A stretch of 64,000 bases of DNA, from assembly GCF_000006565.2 (NCBI RefSeq), contig NC_031480.1, forward strand, positions 2,825,529-2,889,528, in the 5' to 3' direction. Shown one piece after another: positions 23,701 to 36,476 of this stretch. A program made the translations under genes and the position numbers. Position 1 is the stretch's first letter. The number at the start of each line of letters is the position of its first letter. Source of the DNA: Toxoplasma gondii ME49. Its lineage: Eukaryota; Apicomplexa; Conoidasida; Eucoccidiorida; Sarcocystidae. The notes beneath the pieces were generated by a model. That model was not told where the DNA came from, did not search any database, and saw nothing but the letters and a program-made list of their open reading frames with translations.

Positions 23701-25994
23701 GACGACTTCACCGTTGGACCTTTCTTGGTCAAGGGCCAGTCCTTTGGCTTAGTCGAAAGTGAAGGTGGCCACAACATGCACGGAAACATCTTCAAGGTAA
23801 ACAACTCGATGTGCCCTTTCTTACTTCGGGGGTAGCATGGAGTCTGTGGGTTCTGTTTATCCTGACACACGTCAGGATTCCTTTTGCAGCAAAACTGTGG
23901 GGACGGAATCGTTTTGACCTTTCGAGTGGCAAGGAGCGCGACACCAGAGACTCGAGGCGCAGTGCAAGAGATTTCTCACGAAGCGAGTTTGACGTCCGAC
24001 GTCTTCAGAATTCGGCTGACACATGGGAGGTTTTCTAACTGTCAGGCCGTTTCTGGGGATGATGCATGGCTTGGGGGCTGATCGTTATGGTGAAAGTGTT
24101 TTTACAAGGTGTCTGCTCCTTCACAACTGGTTTTGAAACAAAGTGGAGCGTGGGAAGAAAACGACGCGTCAGCATCGCGTGTCTTGTTTTCGTTTTTTGT
24201 GGCGCCGGGCACGTCTCCGATGTGCAAATAGGTTCGGTATCTCAATTTTAGGTTTTCTGTCCGCCTCGTCGCGTCAAGAGAATTTACAGGAAGGTGACGC
24301 TCGAGTGTTTACAGAAGGTAGAGCGCTTCTCAGTTTCTGAATTCCGCTGGACTTTGTGTATCTTTGCGATATATGTTCTCAGACTATCAACTTTGAAGGC
24401 ATTGTTGGTCTCGCATTCCCCGAAATGTCCAGCACCGGAACTGTTCCCATTTACGACAACATCATTAGCCAGGGCACTCTGAAGGAGAACGAATTTGCTT
24501 TTTACATGGCGAAGGGCTCCCAGGTGAGTTCCAGTTTCTCGCATGTGGCAGAAGGACGCCAGCAAAAGTGAGAGAGGCGGGAGAGACGTACGGGAGTTTT
24601 CTGGGTACATCAACTCCCCGCTGTTCTCGATGTTCTTCGCCCCTCAGGTTTCGGCTCTGTTTTTTGGTGGTGTCGATCCGCGATTCTATGAGGCGCCTAT
24701 CCACATGTTCCCCGTGACACGCGAGCACTACTGGGAGACCTCTCTGGATGCCATTTACATTGGAGATAAGAAGTTCTGCTGCGAGGAGGGCACGAAGAAT
24801 TACGTCATCCTGGATTCGGGAACAAGCTTCAACACCATGCCTAGTGGCGAACTCGGCAAGCTGTTGGATATGATTCCCTCCAAGGTACGTCGCTGTTTTC
24901 TGCGTCACTTTACTGCCGGACTGGTTCCACCCTATCCACGAAACAAGCAGTCGCTACGTATACGGCTTCCGGACAAGCGTGTATACGGAAGGGATGCTGA
25001 AATTTAACCGTTGGAGCTGTCTCGTGGAGCTGACTAGTGACTTTCGATTCCGGCCGCGAGGGTTACACTATGTAGGTCACATGGCTTCTGGTTTTCCGAG
25101 AGTCTACTAACGACGAGAAGCTAAGTGCTCTTCAAAAGAAGGATGGATAGTTTTTTCTCCCACGATTCTTCTCGGGAGCGACATGTGAACGGATTGGCGA
25201 CTTTCGAATGGCGTGTCGCATCAGGAGCAACCGTTGTGTTGTCCGTTCTGCTTCGTAGGAATGCAATCTGGACGACCCTGAATTCACCAGTGACTTCCCA
25301 ACTATTACCTACGTTATCGTAAGTTCTGATACTGCAGTCTTGGCAGCGGAGGACCGCTTTCTACGGGATTTTGCATGTGTCATTGTCTGCTGAGATACTA
25401 GCTGTCGAAACGGCATGAGACGCGACGCACACCTTGTTCTGCAACAAGGTGTCATTGTTACCTCATGCTGTGAGTAGCCAACGACGTAACGGTCCCAGTC
25501 TGTCTGGTGGATCCTGTGTTTTTCAGGGAGGCGTCAAGTTCCCTCTGACGCCTGAGCAGTACTTGGTGCGAAGCAAGAAGAACGAGTGCAAGCCCGCGTA
25601 TATGCAGATCGACGTTCCATCTCAGTTCGGGCATGCGTACATTCTTGGTTCAGTCGCTTTCATGCGGCACTACTACACTGTTTTCAGGCGTTCCGACGGG
25701 ACACGGCCGTCTTTGGTAAGGAGCTCACCTAACCAACTCAGTGGGGTCTTTTAATAGGGGCAACAACGGTGCATCTTGGGAAGAAGAGGAGCTGGACGGC
25801 GAACTTTGAAAAATGTTTTGTTTTCTGCTGTGTTTTTTGCTGGTATGCAGGTCGGTATCGCTCGCGCGGTGCACAACGACGACAACAGTGCGTACCTTTC
25901 GAATGTGCTGAATGAATACCCCGGTGCGCATATTCGCAAAGAGGATTTGATGATGGAGAGGTCGATGAGTGCGCCGTCGATGCGTGAATTGTGA
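20713..25994 (+). CDS. ASP3: Pepsin-family aspartyl protease, best match ASP3 (plasmepsin IX/X-like)
   Basis: A1-family protease. ASP3 of T. gondii is the post-Golgi maturase that processes rhoptry and microneme proteins for invasion and egress (known for the family; identity here is inferred). Exons: 20713-21171, 22196-22570, 23036-23109, 23544-23796, 24383-24523, 24648-24884, 25259-25318, 25527-25715, 25851-25994, giving 643 residues. Residues 14-33 form a hydrophobic signal/anchor. A Ser-rich prosegment of about 250 residues follows. The first catalytic motif DTGSTNLWVVGSKC spans the exon 3/4 junction; the second is VILDSGTSFNTMP in exon 6. SQYVGVIGIGTPPQ, FEGIVGLAFP, LFFGGVD and HAYILGSVAFMRHYYTVF are standard pepsin landmarks. 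The C-terminal tail beyond the fold is about 40 residues and basic/Met-rich. It could be another member of the ASP family, but the cyt c1 neighbour supports ASP3. Confidence 0.8.
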
Positions 25995-28900
25995 TAGAAC
26001 TGTTAAGTGTCATGTAATGATTTGTGTGCCACTGAAGCTGTACAACTGGCATCCAATGTGGTCCTGCGTTTTCCGAGGAAAATTCCGTCTCGGCCTCTGA
26101 CCGGGACGCTTAACGAAGTGTGTCAAGCGATTGACGCGAACCGCAACAACTTGAACAGCATTCAAAATTTCGGCGACAAGAACTCTTCGTTGCTCAACGA
26201 GAATGTTCATGTCAAAGGTTTTGACCAACAGATACGAGAATGCAGCTCGCAGCGTTTTCTTGAAGGAGCGGGGTGGGAGGTTCCCCCCGTCGGTCGATCA
26301 CATAGTTCTATAAACGCTTATACTACTGAGTCACGCATCCTGTAGACTGTACCGGAAACACCTGTATACCACAGCGAACGTTTTTCCGTCGCGTCTGCAT
26401 ATATACATATATGTATAAATAGACAGGTTGATAGACACTCCGTGTCTGGCACTAGCGAGATGAGCCAAGTAGCGGAGTATGCGGGGTGGAAAGTAGCCAT
26501 GTTGTAAAGCACCAGCTGTTTCCAAAGAGCATATCGTGGAACCTACATCGCGCAAGTCATCCCGTAGACATTGGTAGTTGCAGTGAAAAAGCCCTAGAGC
26601 GAAGGTACACAAAAACCGGCTTGCACAACCTTCCCAGTCTACCGGTCGCGGCGCCATTTGAAGTCTGGCGTTCGCTTCCGTTCCGCTCGGAAAGCGCGGC
26701 CGAAGAGAAGAGCAGGTCGGTTTGCAAATGGCAATAAATTAAGTTGCCTGTCGCTTTTGAGCCTCCGTCTGGTGGATGGAGCAAAGACAGTAAAGCTAGC
26801 ACCTAGTTTTGGTTGTAGGGAAGCGTTTGATGTCATGTGCACGGTCGAGGACAGAGATCGATGAAGAGAGGCATCGGCATTTCTCTTGAGTAGCTGTCAC
26901 CTATTTGCGTTGATCCGTCTTCGGAAGTGGTTTGCTGAAGCTGCATACACTTTCTAGCAAATTGGACGTCTCCTGCATCCTCGCCCAATAGGGGAATAAG
27001 AATGTGAACAGGGAATGGTTGTTCTCGGCTTTTCGATACATTTGAATCTTCTGGTGAAGAGGCGGCACGTGTCCGCATTTTCGATGTCCTTCCTACATCG
27101 ACTTTTGCAACAACTAGAGGAGACACAGTGGCACCATACTTCGAGGGCTTTTTGCTGGCTGGCACCGCCTCTTGATAAAGATGCCCTCTTGCTGGCGGAG
27201 GAGAGTTTGGACTGCGGCCAGATAGACACCTTGATCCTCTTTCAACCCGGTATGGTACGGGCGAAACTGCGAAAATGGAATTCGGATTATCCACTCAGTC
27301 TGTTTGGTATGAGCGTCACTCATTCTGTGGGGGCGCTGTCCGAGTTGGTTGTGAGAGAACATGTTAAAGTGCTCTCCGTCGGTGACAAGAGGTTTTCTAC
27401 TTTCCGGAATCTAGACAGGTTGCTCCGTTGCGCTGCGTTGGGGTTCTGTATCAGCAGTGACCTCCGAGGAAGAATGATTCCGTTTCTTAATCGTTAACGT
27501 TATTATGATGTGGAACCGACTGATTAGAAGGCTTTCAGAAGAGTTGTTTCCGTGCAATGGTGGTCGGCATTTGCAATTTCTGAGTACCCGGTTGTTTCAT
27601 TTCAAACCATCTGGTCGTGTATGAATTCGCCGCATCCAATGTGTAGTGGCCACACTTGTTCAGGTCGGATGCCACCACCCCGACTTTGAACTCCTGCTAT
27701 CCTTGTGTTCTGCATGTATAAATCTCGAACTATATATGTGTGTAGATATTTATGTAAGGACATTGAACGAATCCACCTTCAAGACCGTTGACGTTATCAC
27801 GGTTTTACGTGACGGATAGCGTTAAATAACATCTCAAACCGCTGTGATGACCTCCGGCAGCAGTATGTTCGTGTAGCGAAATGGGATGCCAAGCGAGACC
27901 ACGCCGGTCTACCGTCAGCATGTATGCCTTTCTTCGGCCATGTGACCCATCATACGTACTTTGGTGAACTTGCGGAGTGGACCTTGGTCTGGCGGGAGGA
28001 GCAGAGCTGGGCTTGATCTTTTCCTTTCCACTTCCTTCTCCCTGAAACATAAACGGCATGGGCCTCCTGTGTGTGACACAATCTCAAGTTCCGTATCAGG
28101 CCATAGGTGGCCGCATTTTGCCTAATAGAACTAGCAGGTCCCTCCCCGCCTCACTCGCTGACTCCTTGGGTAGGAATGCATCTGTTGGCTGTGCTATATA
28201 TTGGGTCGAAGTTCTACTGTGCGTTTCCTGGCCATCATGTTAACTTTGTATTGCATAGGCGTACCCAGCTTATCTTCAAAGTGCCTGAGAGATTCCTCTT
28301 TGTTTCACGTATACAGCTTCATATTTAAAGGGCATTTGCTCGTCCCAGCGGTTCACTGTGTATTCCCTTCGACACTTTACTCGCTTGCTCAAATCTAGCG
28401 CGAAGGTTGTACCTGTTCGATCATGCGAATGGTGAAACCGACAACATAGGGACTTCGATATCTGCCCGAAACGGGTGATGAAGGCACAGAAGCAACGAAG
28501 AGGTTGTCGGCCCTCTTCGATGTTGACAGGAATGATGTCTCTCTAAACGGCAGCGGGGAAGTATCAGACGGTGCCGGCTGTGACCCTCTGCACAGTTAGG
28601 ACATAACAAGACACGCCAGCACCCCTAAATGCTGTCCAGTTGATGATGGGTACTTCGAGAGGTCTCGCCAGCTGCGGAAAACGAGCACCCCGACCAGTGT
28701 CCCCGCCAATGTTTCAACGACCCCTTTCTCACAAGAAGCGTGACACAGAGGATGTCGCATGTTCTGCGGTTCTAGATGTCACGACTCGGTAGGGAACCCT
28801 TGACAATTTTGAAGACTTCTTTGACCGCCTCTAATATGGAAGAGCTTATTCTTATGTCTCATTCATAATCGACCACAAGGTCCTTGAACCGTCAGCTGCC

Positions 28901-31537
28901 GGTAGTGAAGGTTTTCTATGCTACATTTACAACATAATCTACAACGGTGCTGGAGGAATGTAGTTTCCGTTCCGACCCGTAGTGTGCGGTGGCACGACGG
29001 AATTTGCAGTCTCGTGCAATGGTGTGAAAAGTTGACGTAAGTGGGGCTAGCAGAGGAACTGTTGGGGGCGAAAGAAACGAAGCAATGGTCGTCTCGCGAA
29101 ACGGCACTCTGGGAAGCACAAGTCGCTGCAAAGAGGCCTTTCTTCGTGGAAGACGTCAGCGCTTCCATATCAACTGTATGTTAAGATGGGGCCACTACAT
29201 GCTGCATTCGCTTCCTGCAAATGTTTTTCATGTTCTGACCGGAATTGCATTTTCTCTGCCGCTTGTCGTGTATGCGGAGAGAAACCGGGAGGAGTGCCAT
29301 CGGCTCTGCGTGATGAAGACAGGCCTCCATGTTGTTGATTACACGAAGCCGGCGAGGAGGCAGGTCTGGGAAGCAATTTGGTCTCGGAGCCGTCTGGGAG
29401 GAAGCTGTTCACGCGAGTTTTTCTGACATTTAAAGAGCCGTACTGTCCATCCGCACCCCGCGACATTACCCCGTGCTGCATTGTGACCCCTGACACACTA
29501 CTGGACATTCCATCAAACTGTCAAAGTAATTGTTTAAGCTGTGTTGTCTAACACATTCTTTGTCCGAGGGGACTTGCTGAGTGAATCGTAGAAGACCTCA
29601 TGTACACCGTTGTCCAACGCATTCCAACAGGTGCCTCTTCTTGCCAAGGCGTCCACTTGGCATGTCGCTTCAACCTGGGACTTCGCAGAAGGCAAACAAG
29701 GTATGATAAGGTGACTAAGAACTCTCGGAAAAACATCCCCTCTATCACTTGGTTTTCTCGGTGCCGTAGACTTTGACGAAGCTGGATCTTCTGCCTCTTC
29801 GCTGCAGCCTTCGCTACGACTTTGCCTTGCCCGCTACTCTAGCGTAGACGGAAAATTCCCTTAGTCCCAACGCATCCTTCGCTGCAAGTGAAAGTGTAAT
29901 ATGACGCTGATACCACGGTTCTGACACTGGCTATTTTGACGGGCTTGAATACAACCACAAATTCTGACCGCTCTTGAGACGTTGGGACTCCCTTTAGAAC
30001 ACAAAGCGAGTAGTGAAATTAGGTGATCCGGTCTGCAACTCGAGCACATTGGTCTTAGATGAAATACTGCGAAACATGAACTCAGTGCTTCCTCCTTGTT
30101 CTTGGATCCGGGGAGTGGTGTGAGGCGGACATGCGTTTCAACCTGAACGGATCTCGCTGCTCTGTTTCCTGCCAGAGGAAGTATTCCGCAGAGGCGGCTA
30201 CAAAGCCATGCTATAAACAAGCGTGTGCAAAGTCTGGTTGGCGCGGGCCGAGGAAACGACCGCTTGCTCTTCAGGACGAAACACGTTCTTCAAAGGGTGA
30301 GAACTGCCCCGCTCATGGTTCGACTGGGGGAAAAGAGACCAGATGTGCATCTGATTTTTCACGGATCAAAAAGGGCTGCTTGCGTTTGTGTGGCAGCCAC
30401 GACGTCGCCGCCTGCACGTCGGTTTATATTCGGAGCCCCCCTGACCACAGTAGAAGGTTCTTCCGGATAGTACCTTTTTTCCCTGTGGAGGCCGACGAAG
30501 CCTGCGATTGTCGAGGGCTAAAGGAACACTCCGAAAACAGTCTCCGTTTCCAGAGGAAAAGCTTGCACGCAGCTATGCTTTGCAGTTGCTACCAAGTGAG
30601 TTCCCTTCCCCGTGATCGCGTAGGGTCGTTTCTTCGGAGCCACGAAGGCAGCACGCGACACGGATGGCTGAGCCGGGACTTTTTTTCGTCTGGAAAATCT
30701 CCTTCCTTCGATTCGCAGAAGCCCGCAGTTTCTCACGTTGTCGTCGGTGACTACACACACGACCATTTTGTGGTGTGCTGCGGTTAGATGCTCGTCCATT
30801 TCTTCGTTTTTTCTCCCCCTTACGGCTCGTTTCTCTTGAGGGGCTTTGCTCTATAAAAACTCTGCGATCTGTATCAAGCCGGACTGTTTCGTTCTCAACG
30901 CTGACGCTCATTTGTCCAGCTTTCGCTGCAGTATCTTCGAACTCGATATAACGGAACACCTCGCTGTTTTTCGGCTTCTCACCTCCTCGCCGACTCCATT
31001 CAACCCAGCCCCCGGTGACAGTTGGACTCACGACTCAGATCTGGTTTCCCCTGAGAGACGTCTTGTACCCCCCAGTCCGCTTTTTACACTTCCAATTTTC
31101 CACATTGTTTGCAGCTTCTACATTCTTGCGATTTCTCGCGTTGTATGGACAGGTAGAGGAACCCTGTCGCGGGCGGCAACTTGATGTCTACCGCGAACTT
31201 GTTGCTTTGATCACTACTTGCTAGCGGGGAGTTCACCTTTGATCCGGACTGCCGAAGAAAAACTCTTCCCTGCCATCTCGTACGTACTTGCCTCCCGGCT
31301 GTCATCCCTCCCGCCTTTTTCCTGGGCTCCTGAGGGAGGGACTTCGCCCCGGGGTTTCCCGAGTCGTCATATCCCCGCTCTACGTGTAGCAAAGCAAGGG
31401 CACGAGGCTTAGTTGTCTGCGACCATCTGACACTGCCTTTCCGTCTCGAGTAGAAAAAGGCAATTCGACTCTCGCCTTTTACGGTGGCTTTCGGCCCGTG
31501 AGTTGTTTCTTTTCCTTTTTCGTCACTTCTTCACACC
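25995..31537. other. Gene-poor 5.5 kb between protease and V-ATPase G
   Basis: Lower GC and many stops in all frames. It should contain the protease 3' UTR and the V-ATPase G promoter. Both strands are open for about 150 codons at 26833-27497 without recognisable domains. A 218-codon ATG frame at 30131-30787 is listed separately. No tRNA or mobile element could be recognised. Confidence 0.5.
30131..30787 (+). CDS. Possible small Cys-rich hypothetical protein
   Basis: An uninterrupted ATG frame of 218 codons in an otherwise gene-poor stretch. The product would be basic and contain about 17 cysteines scattered without a spacing pattern, with no signal peptide, membrane segment or known motif. 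Codon use and composition do not clearly separate it from chance. It could also be 5' leader of the V-ATPase subunit G gene 750 bases downstream. Not recognised; no function proposed. Confidence 0.2.
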   Translation: MRFNLNGSRCSVSCQRKYSAEAATKPCYKQACAKSGWRGPRKRPLALQDETRSSKGENCPAHGSTGGKETRCASDFSRIKKGCLRLCGSHDVAACTSVYIRSPPDHSRRFFRIVPFFPVEADEACDCRGLKEHSENSLRFQRKSLHAAMLCSCYQVSSLPRDRVGSFLRSHEGSTRHGWLSRDFFSSGKSPSFDSQKPAVSHVVVGDYTHDHFVVCCG

Positions 31538-33612
31538 ATGGCGGCAGCGAAGGGCTCCAATGCACTCATTCAGCAGCTCCTCGAGGCAGAGGAGGAGGCC
31601 GACACCATCGTCAACAAAGCGAAGGAAAGTGAGTACAACCCGATTGCAGATCTACGTTTCCAACTGGTTCGTAGCAGCGCGAATGGGGTATAGCGAGACA
31701 CCCTCTTTCTTTGTTACTTACGTTTCTGAAGAAAGAGGGAAGCCAGTAGCATCCGACAGCCATATGTGACCTCTCGGAACTCTCCAAGTGCCACCGATCG
31801 CAGTGGGCAGCCGGTTTGGCTTCCAAAAGATTCGTTTTCGTATAAAGAGATCATTCGAAATCCACTTTTTCGTCAAGGTAGAGATATGGACAGACGTAAG
31901 TATTCCGTACAGAGGAACTCTAGGAAAGAGACTACCAGACTGAATATCATGCATAGCGGAGAGTTGCTTTCCATATATTGACAGTTTTGCAGACGCTGTG
32001 AAGGTTTCCTGTCCCGCTTTTTGGAGAAACGTGAACAAACGCAAAGGTGGACGTTTTTAACCTCGGGTTTCTCCGGTCTCCTCTCGCTCCTGTGCTGGTT
32101 TCTTGTGATGATTTGGAGGCCGCACCCAGGCTTCGTGTCTCAGTCAGGAAAGCTATTTTTTCCTCTATAGGGCTGCTTCTTCAGTTCCACTTGCTCATGT
32201 GTACCACGCAGTCGAGCGTCAGTTGTAGTTTATTGTTCCACTTTAGTCCCTGAGAGAAGTCGAAACTCTTTGTCGGAGATGTCGTGGCCGCTGTATCGGC
32301 ATTAGCCTCCACACTTGCGTACCCTTTTCCCTTTTCTAATTCAGCTATAACTCTGTGTGACTGAGACCGTAAAAACATAGGAGCAGAATACTTCTGAAAA
32401 AAAGGAACCAATTTGGACTTTCCGTTGATGCGACTAGTCTTTCGAAGTGAGCAAACTTTTCTGGAGTTCTAAAATCAGTTACTAAAGTAATATCGACTTT
32501 TTAGATGTTTCAATACTCCTTCACCCAGAAGTCCAACGAATCCACGATCGTTTCAAACGAAGTGTAGGGGTAAAAAACGTTATTGTTGTTGTGCCGTGCC
32601 ACGACTGGCCTGGTAATTCGAAAGTGAAAGTGTAGACGCGCCTCACTGAGGGTCGCGAGTGCTCGGGAGGATCGATGGTTTGTTCTGCGTGGATTTAAAA
32701 AACAAAGTTATCAACTCACTTGCAGATAGTCGTCCGTCACGGGTGAGCCAGGAGGCGGGCGCTTTTCTATGTGCGAGCTGTGGCGAACATACCGTTCAGT
32801 TTCTTAATGGGAGAATAGCCTGACGCTGGTACAGACGCAACTGAAGAAGACAAAACCTTCAGATTCTGTTTAGTGTAGTTTAGAATATCCAAAAGCACCC
32901 TCCAGTACAGCTGCCGTACTGCGACTTCACCCCAGTTGTGTACCCTTTCTCTTTTTCTCAAAGGCTTGAAAGCACATGTTCAGACAGCCCGTGATGACGT
33001 TGATAACATGTGCGGTTTTCTTTCTCTAGACCGGGTGAAGATGCTCAAGGATGCCCGCTTCAGTGCTGAGGAAGAGCTGAAGGTATTTCGCGCCAAAGAG
33101 GAGGAGCGATTCAAGGCGGAATACGAACAGGTACGACGCAGATGGCCAGACGTGCCGATGTGTCGCTTTCGAAGAGGCTGATGGATTCAGGCGAAACCTC
33201 CACTTTCTTGTTCACGGTTTTTTCGCGAACTATTTTGCGTGCGTCCTCTCTTCTGCGGAAGTCTCGGAACGGCTGGTTCCTGAGGTCTTCGGACGCATGG
33301 TCTTTGAGTGTTGTGTTGTCCTCACTGAGTTGTTTTCGTGTTTCGAACGCTGGAGGCAGGATGTGGAGGCAGCGCTTTTTGTGGTTTTACTGTCTTCGTG
33401 CTCGACAGACCGCAGGCCAAGAAGATTCTCTGGTGTCGAGCCTGGAGGCGAAGACAAAGGGCGAGATTGAGGGCATCAAGAAAGACTACATGGAGAACAA
33501 AGACAAACTCATCGAGTTCATTCACAGAAAAGTCATGGATGTCGATCTTTCGTTGGACACGGAAACGATTGCTGTTCTACGCACTTGCGACAAACGAGGC
33601 GTCGCACCGTAA
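31538..33612 (+). CDS. V-type H+-ATPase subunit G
   Basis: Subunit G pairs with subunit E as the peripheral stalk that holds the V1 head against the membrane sector of the vacuolar proton pump. Exons: 31538-31628, 33030-33130 and 33409-33612, separated by 1.4 kb and 0.28 kb introns, total 131 residues (family about 110-130). The start MAAAKGSNALIQQLLEAEEE matches the conserved N-terminus (xxGIQQLLxAEKxA). It continues ADTIVNKAKE and NRVKMLKDARFSAEEELKVF. The last exon gives KGEIEGIKKDYMENKDKLIEF, the usual C-terminal helix. Nearly the whole chain is charged and helical. The acceptor at 33408 is chosen because it keeps phase 0; a nearby AG at 33415 would shift the frame. The first exon is only 91 bases, so automated prediction could miss it. 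Confidence 0.9.
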
Positions 33613-35795
33613 TTTGGTAGATATCGACCCGGTGTTTGGGAAAAAGCTGACTTTTTCTGAGACAATGCAATTTACGGTGTGGAACATTTTTCTTTGCGTG
33701 CACACGAGCATCTGCGCGTGATTGTCTTCCGGACACCCAGACGCGGCTGGAGTGTCGAAACTCTGCGGACTTCTTTCTCCCAGCTAGATGCCGAAGCAGA
33801 GCACTCCGCATGCAGATGCACGTGTTCGAGGAAACGGACGAAAAGGCGACAGCAGACTCTCCCTGAGTGTACTCGGGGCCTATGATACCTTCAGTATAAG
33901 ATTACGGGGTGACAACACCAAAGCAGAACACCAGGTCACTGGACACACCTACAGGACCACACCAGAGAGGTCTGCAGAATGATATGAACAGCAGGCTTTC
34001 ACAACGCTTTCCGGGCTGTATTCTGCTAAGCCGCCAAGACGGCAAGACAGAAAATCTACGCATCACAATTTAGCAGGTCTCTGTAAAAGCAAATGCTGCC
34101 GAATAGACATTGGTCTCCCACCAACGACAAGGTCCGCATTTTAGACTACAGGTGACGTCGAATTTGAAACTCCAGTCAGGATTACAGCCGGAGCATTTAT
34201 TGAAATGCTCAAACTTCTCTCGTATGTTTCGCACTTAAAACCTACTTCCAATTACTTACCCGTCACACGCCTGTCTCCGGAGGGTCGCTACAGCATCAGA
34301 AGGCTCCTCCCTTTTGGCTGTGCACTGTTTCATTAGTATTACAGACACTTTCCAATCAAACTTTATAAATACCATGCAGTTTCATTTTCGAATTGCTGCA
34401 ATCCTATGTGTTGAACCGATGACGACACTTTCGCTTTAACGTCTTATCCAGGGCAGTGGAGGCGGTCCTTTGCAACATCGTTTCCGACTGCTACATACGC
34501 AGAAATGCTTCGTCGGTGTCTTCACGTGCTCAACCTTGTCAGTCGTCTAGCTAAAAAAAGCCTTACAGTGAACTCCGGAGAGCGAGTAGGACCACACAAC
34601 GAAGCTCAGATCATTGTAGAGCGGATTATACGTTACAGCAAGACTGAGATCGTCGAAGAGTGGGTACCATACAACACATCTCAGATTTTCTGCCTCTCCT
34701 TTCGTTGCCTGTTCGTTGTGAGATGCACATCGGCGACAGCGAAACCTGGTTCAAACCACCTTAAACACATGCTTTCCCTCAACTCGTGTTTTCAAAGACT
34801 CACATTTTACCGTGTCTGAACTCTTATCGCTGGTCCTTTATCGTCTGTCGGTTTCACCGGAACAACACAGGCTACGCCGTGCACATGGCTAATGCGTTCT
34901 TTCATACACGAACTTTCGCTAGGACGGTTGATTGCTTCCTCTACTCCTGATCCGGTACACATTCTGGGATTTCCTAATGGATAGAAAGTATACACGGCGT
35001 TCCTCACAAACCTGCAGTTTGAAGCAGTCCGATTTTTATCGAAGCAGTTTTGGTGCCCAAGAAATGGCTTCACTTCCCACATGAAGAGAGCGATTTCTGA
35101 ACGGCGGGAATATGACATGTGCAGTAAAAGTTTTCTCCACCATGCCACGTAAATACCTTGACAAGCGGTTCGATTTTCTATGCTCTAGGAAATCTGTTGT
35201 TGCACGATTCCAACTGACCGGTTTGCTCTTCGGCGGGGATACATCGGCAAAAACAGGTCAAGTGTTCGTTCAGATTAACAACTGAATATGTCCGAGCAAC
35301 GCTACGCCAGCTCTTGACCCTGCTGACTCCAGGCCAAGAAGACATCGGCATTTCTGGAGCTGGCAAATATCTTTCATAACTAAAAACAATATCGGAATGC
35401 TTTCACTGGCGGAGCCTCATAACATAAACAGAGGAAAACTTCTTTTCTCTTTTACAAACGTGTTACACATCGCCGATCAGACTATTTCGAGTTTCGTTCT
35501 CAGCCGGTCTAGCCCGACGAGGCGGCGACACAGATGTCGCCTGACATTCAGCAAATCCGCCACATGGGCCACCGAATCCCGAAAAACTGTTTTTTCACAC
35601 GATTCGGAAAAACCAAACGAGCTCCATAGTCCCGCGGGAAGGCCCCATTGGATGGCCGCATCTTCACGAGTGCTTCAAGTTTGTCCTCGGTTCCCAGAGG
35701 TACGCGAGTAGAAAGAGACAACTACACACTTTGGATCTTTACAGGACGCTCGTGTTGCCCGTCGCATCTGGTTGATCTCTTCTCAGCGTCAAACA
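33613..35795. other. Convergent 3' spacer
   Basis: Between the stop of V-ATPase G (plus) and the stop of the unknown minus-strand gene. It should contain both 3' UTRs. AT-richer than the genes, with only short, unsupported open frames. Confidence 0.6.
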
Positions 35796-36476
35796 TTACC
35801 AACAAAACTTGTCTCGCCCTTGCTTGCACCGTTCGTCCAGTCTCTCTTCAGCGGTCAGTTCGTGGTCCGCTTTTCGGGAAACGACCTTGTACCCCCACAT
35901 ACCCGTCTTCTCACGGACCGTGACAATTTTCGCGGCCTTTTTTAGGTTCTTCTGAAGCTGTCTGGAAACCTCGTCTTGGACGACTTTGTCAAAGTCTCCG
36001 TCGGCATCGCCTTTTTGACGCTTTTTGTCGCGGGTGGCTGCCTTTTCTGCTTTCTTGCGCAAGATAGCCCCTTCCTTTCGGATTGCGAACGTGGTTGTGC
36101 TGACGAGATCGGTTGAAAAGCCATCCGAGACAGTCATGCTGCGATTTGTCATGATTTTACTGATAATTCGCCTTTCCACCTGGTGCGTGAGCGGATGCTT
36201 GATCATCAAAACGTCTCCTGCTTCACACTGGTCCATGAACTTGGTCTCAAAGCCCTGAATGGTGCTGCCGCTGGACACAATGCGGCCTTCTCCTTCGACC
36301 TCTTCAACGTCTTCCAGCTCTACTTCCTCCTCTTCTCTCACCTCGTCATCTCTCTCCCGCTTCCTGTTCTTCTTTTTGCGCTCCTTCTTCTTCTCGTCTT
36401 TCAAACTCCCTCGGCCCTTAAACACCAGGGCCCCGCTCCTTCGCTCGTACAGACTCTTTGTGATTCCGTCAGACAT
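35796..36476 (-). CDS. Conserved-looking unknown, single exon, 226 residues
   Basis: Not recognised. It starts with MSDGITKSLYERRSG at the first true ATG (36476); a GTG nine bases upstream is in frame. Residues about 20-65 are a Lys/Arg tract followed by an acidic run, typical of nuclear or nucleolar proteins. Residues about 68-140 look like a compact beta-rich fold (GRIVSSGSTIQGFETKFM, GDVLMIKHP, RRIISKIMTNRSMTV). The C-terminal half is helical and basic and ends ERLDERCKQGRDKFCW. The Lys-rich N-terminus and LDxRxKxxxDxxC-like tail faintly recall FRG1, but the FRG1 trefoil motifs are absent, so I do not transfer that name. Lack of introns is unusual among its neighbours. Confidence 0.8.
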   Translation of the reverse strand: MSDGITKSLYERRSGALVFKGRGSLKDEKKKERKKKNRKRERDDEVREEEEVELEDVEEVEGEGRIVSSGSTIQGFETKFMDQCEAGDVLMIKHPLTHQVERRIISKIMTNRSMTVSDGFSTDLVSTTTFAIRKEGAILRKKAEKAATRDKKRQKGDADGDFDKVVQDEVSRQLQKNLKKAAKIVTVREKTGMWGYKVVSRKADHELTAEERLDERCKQGRDKFCW

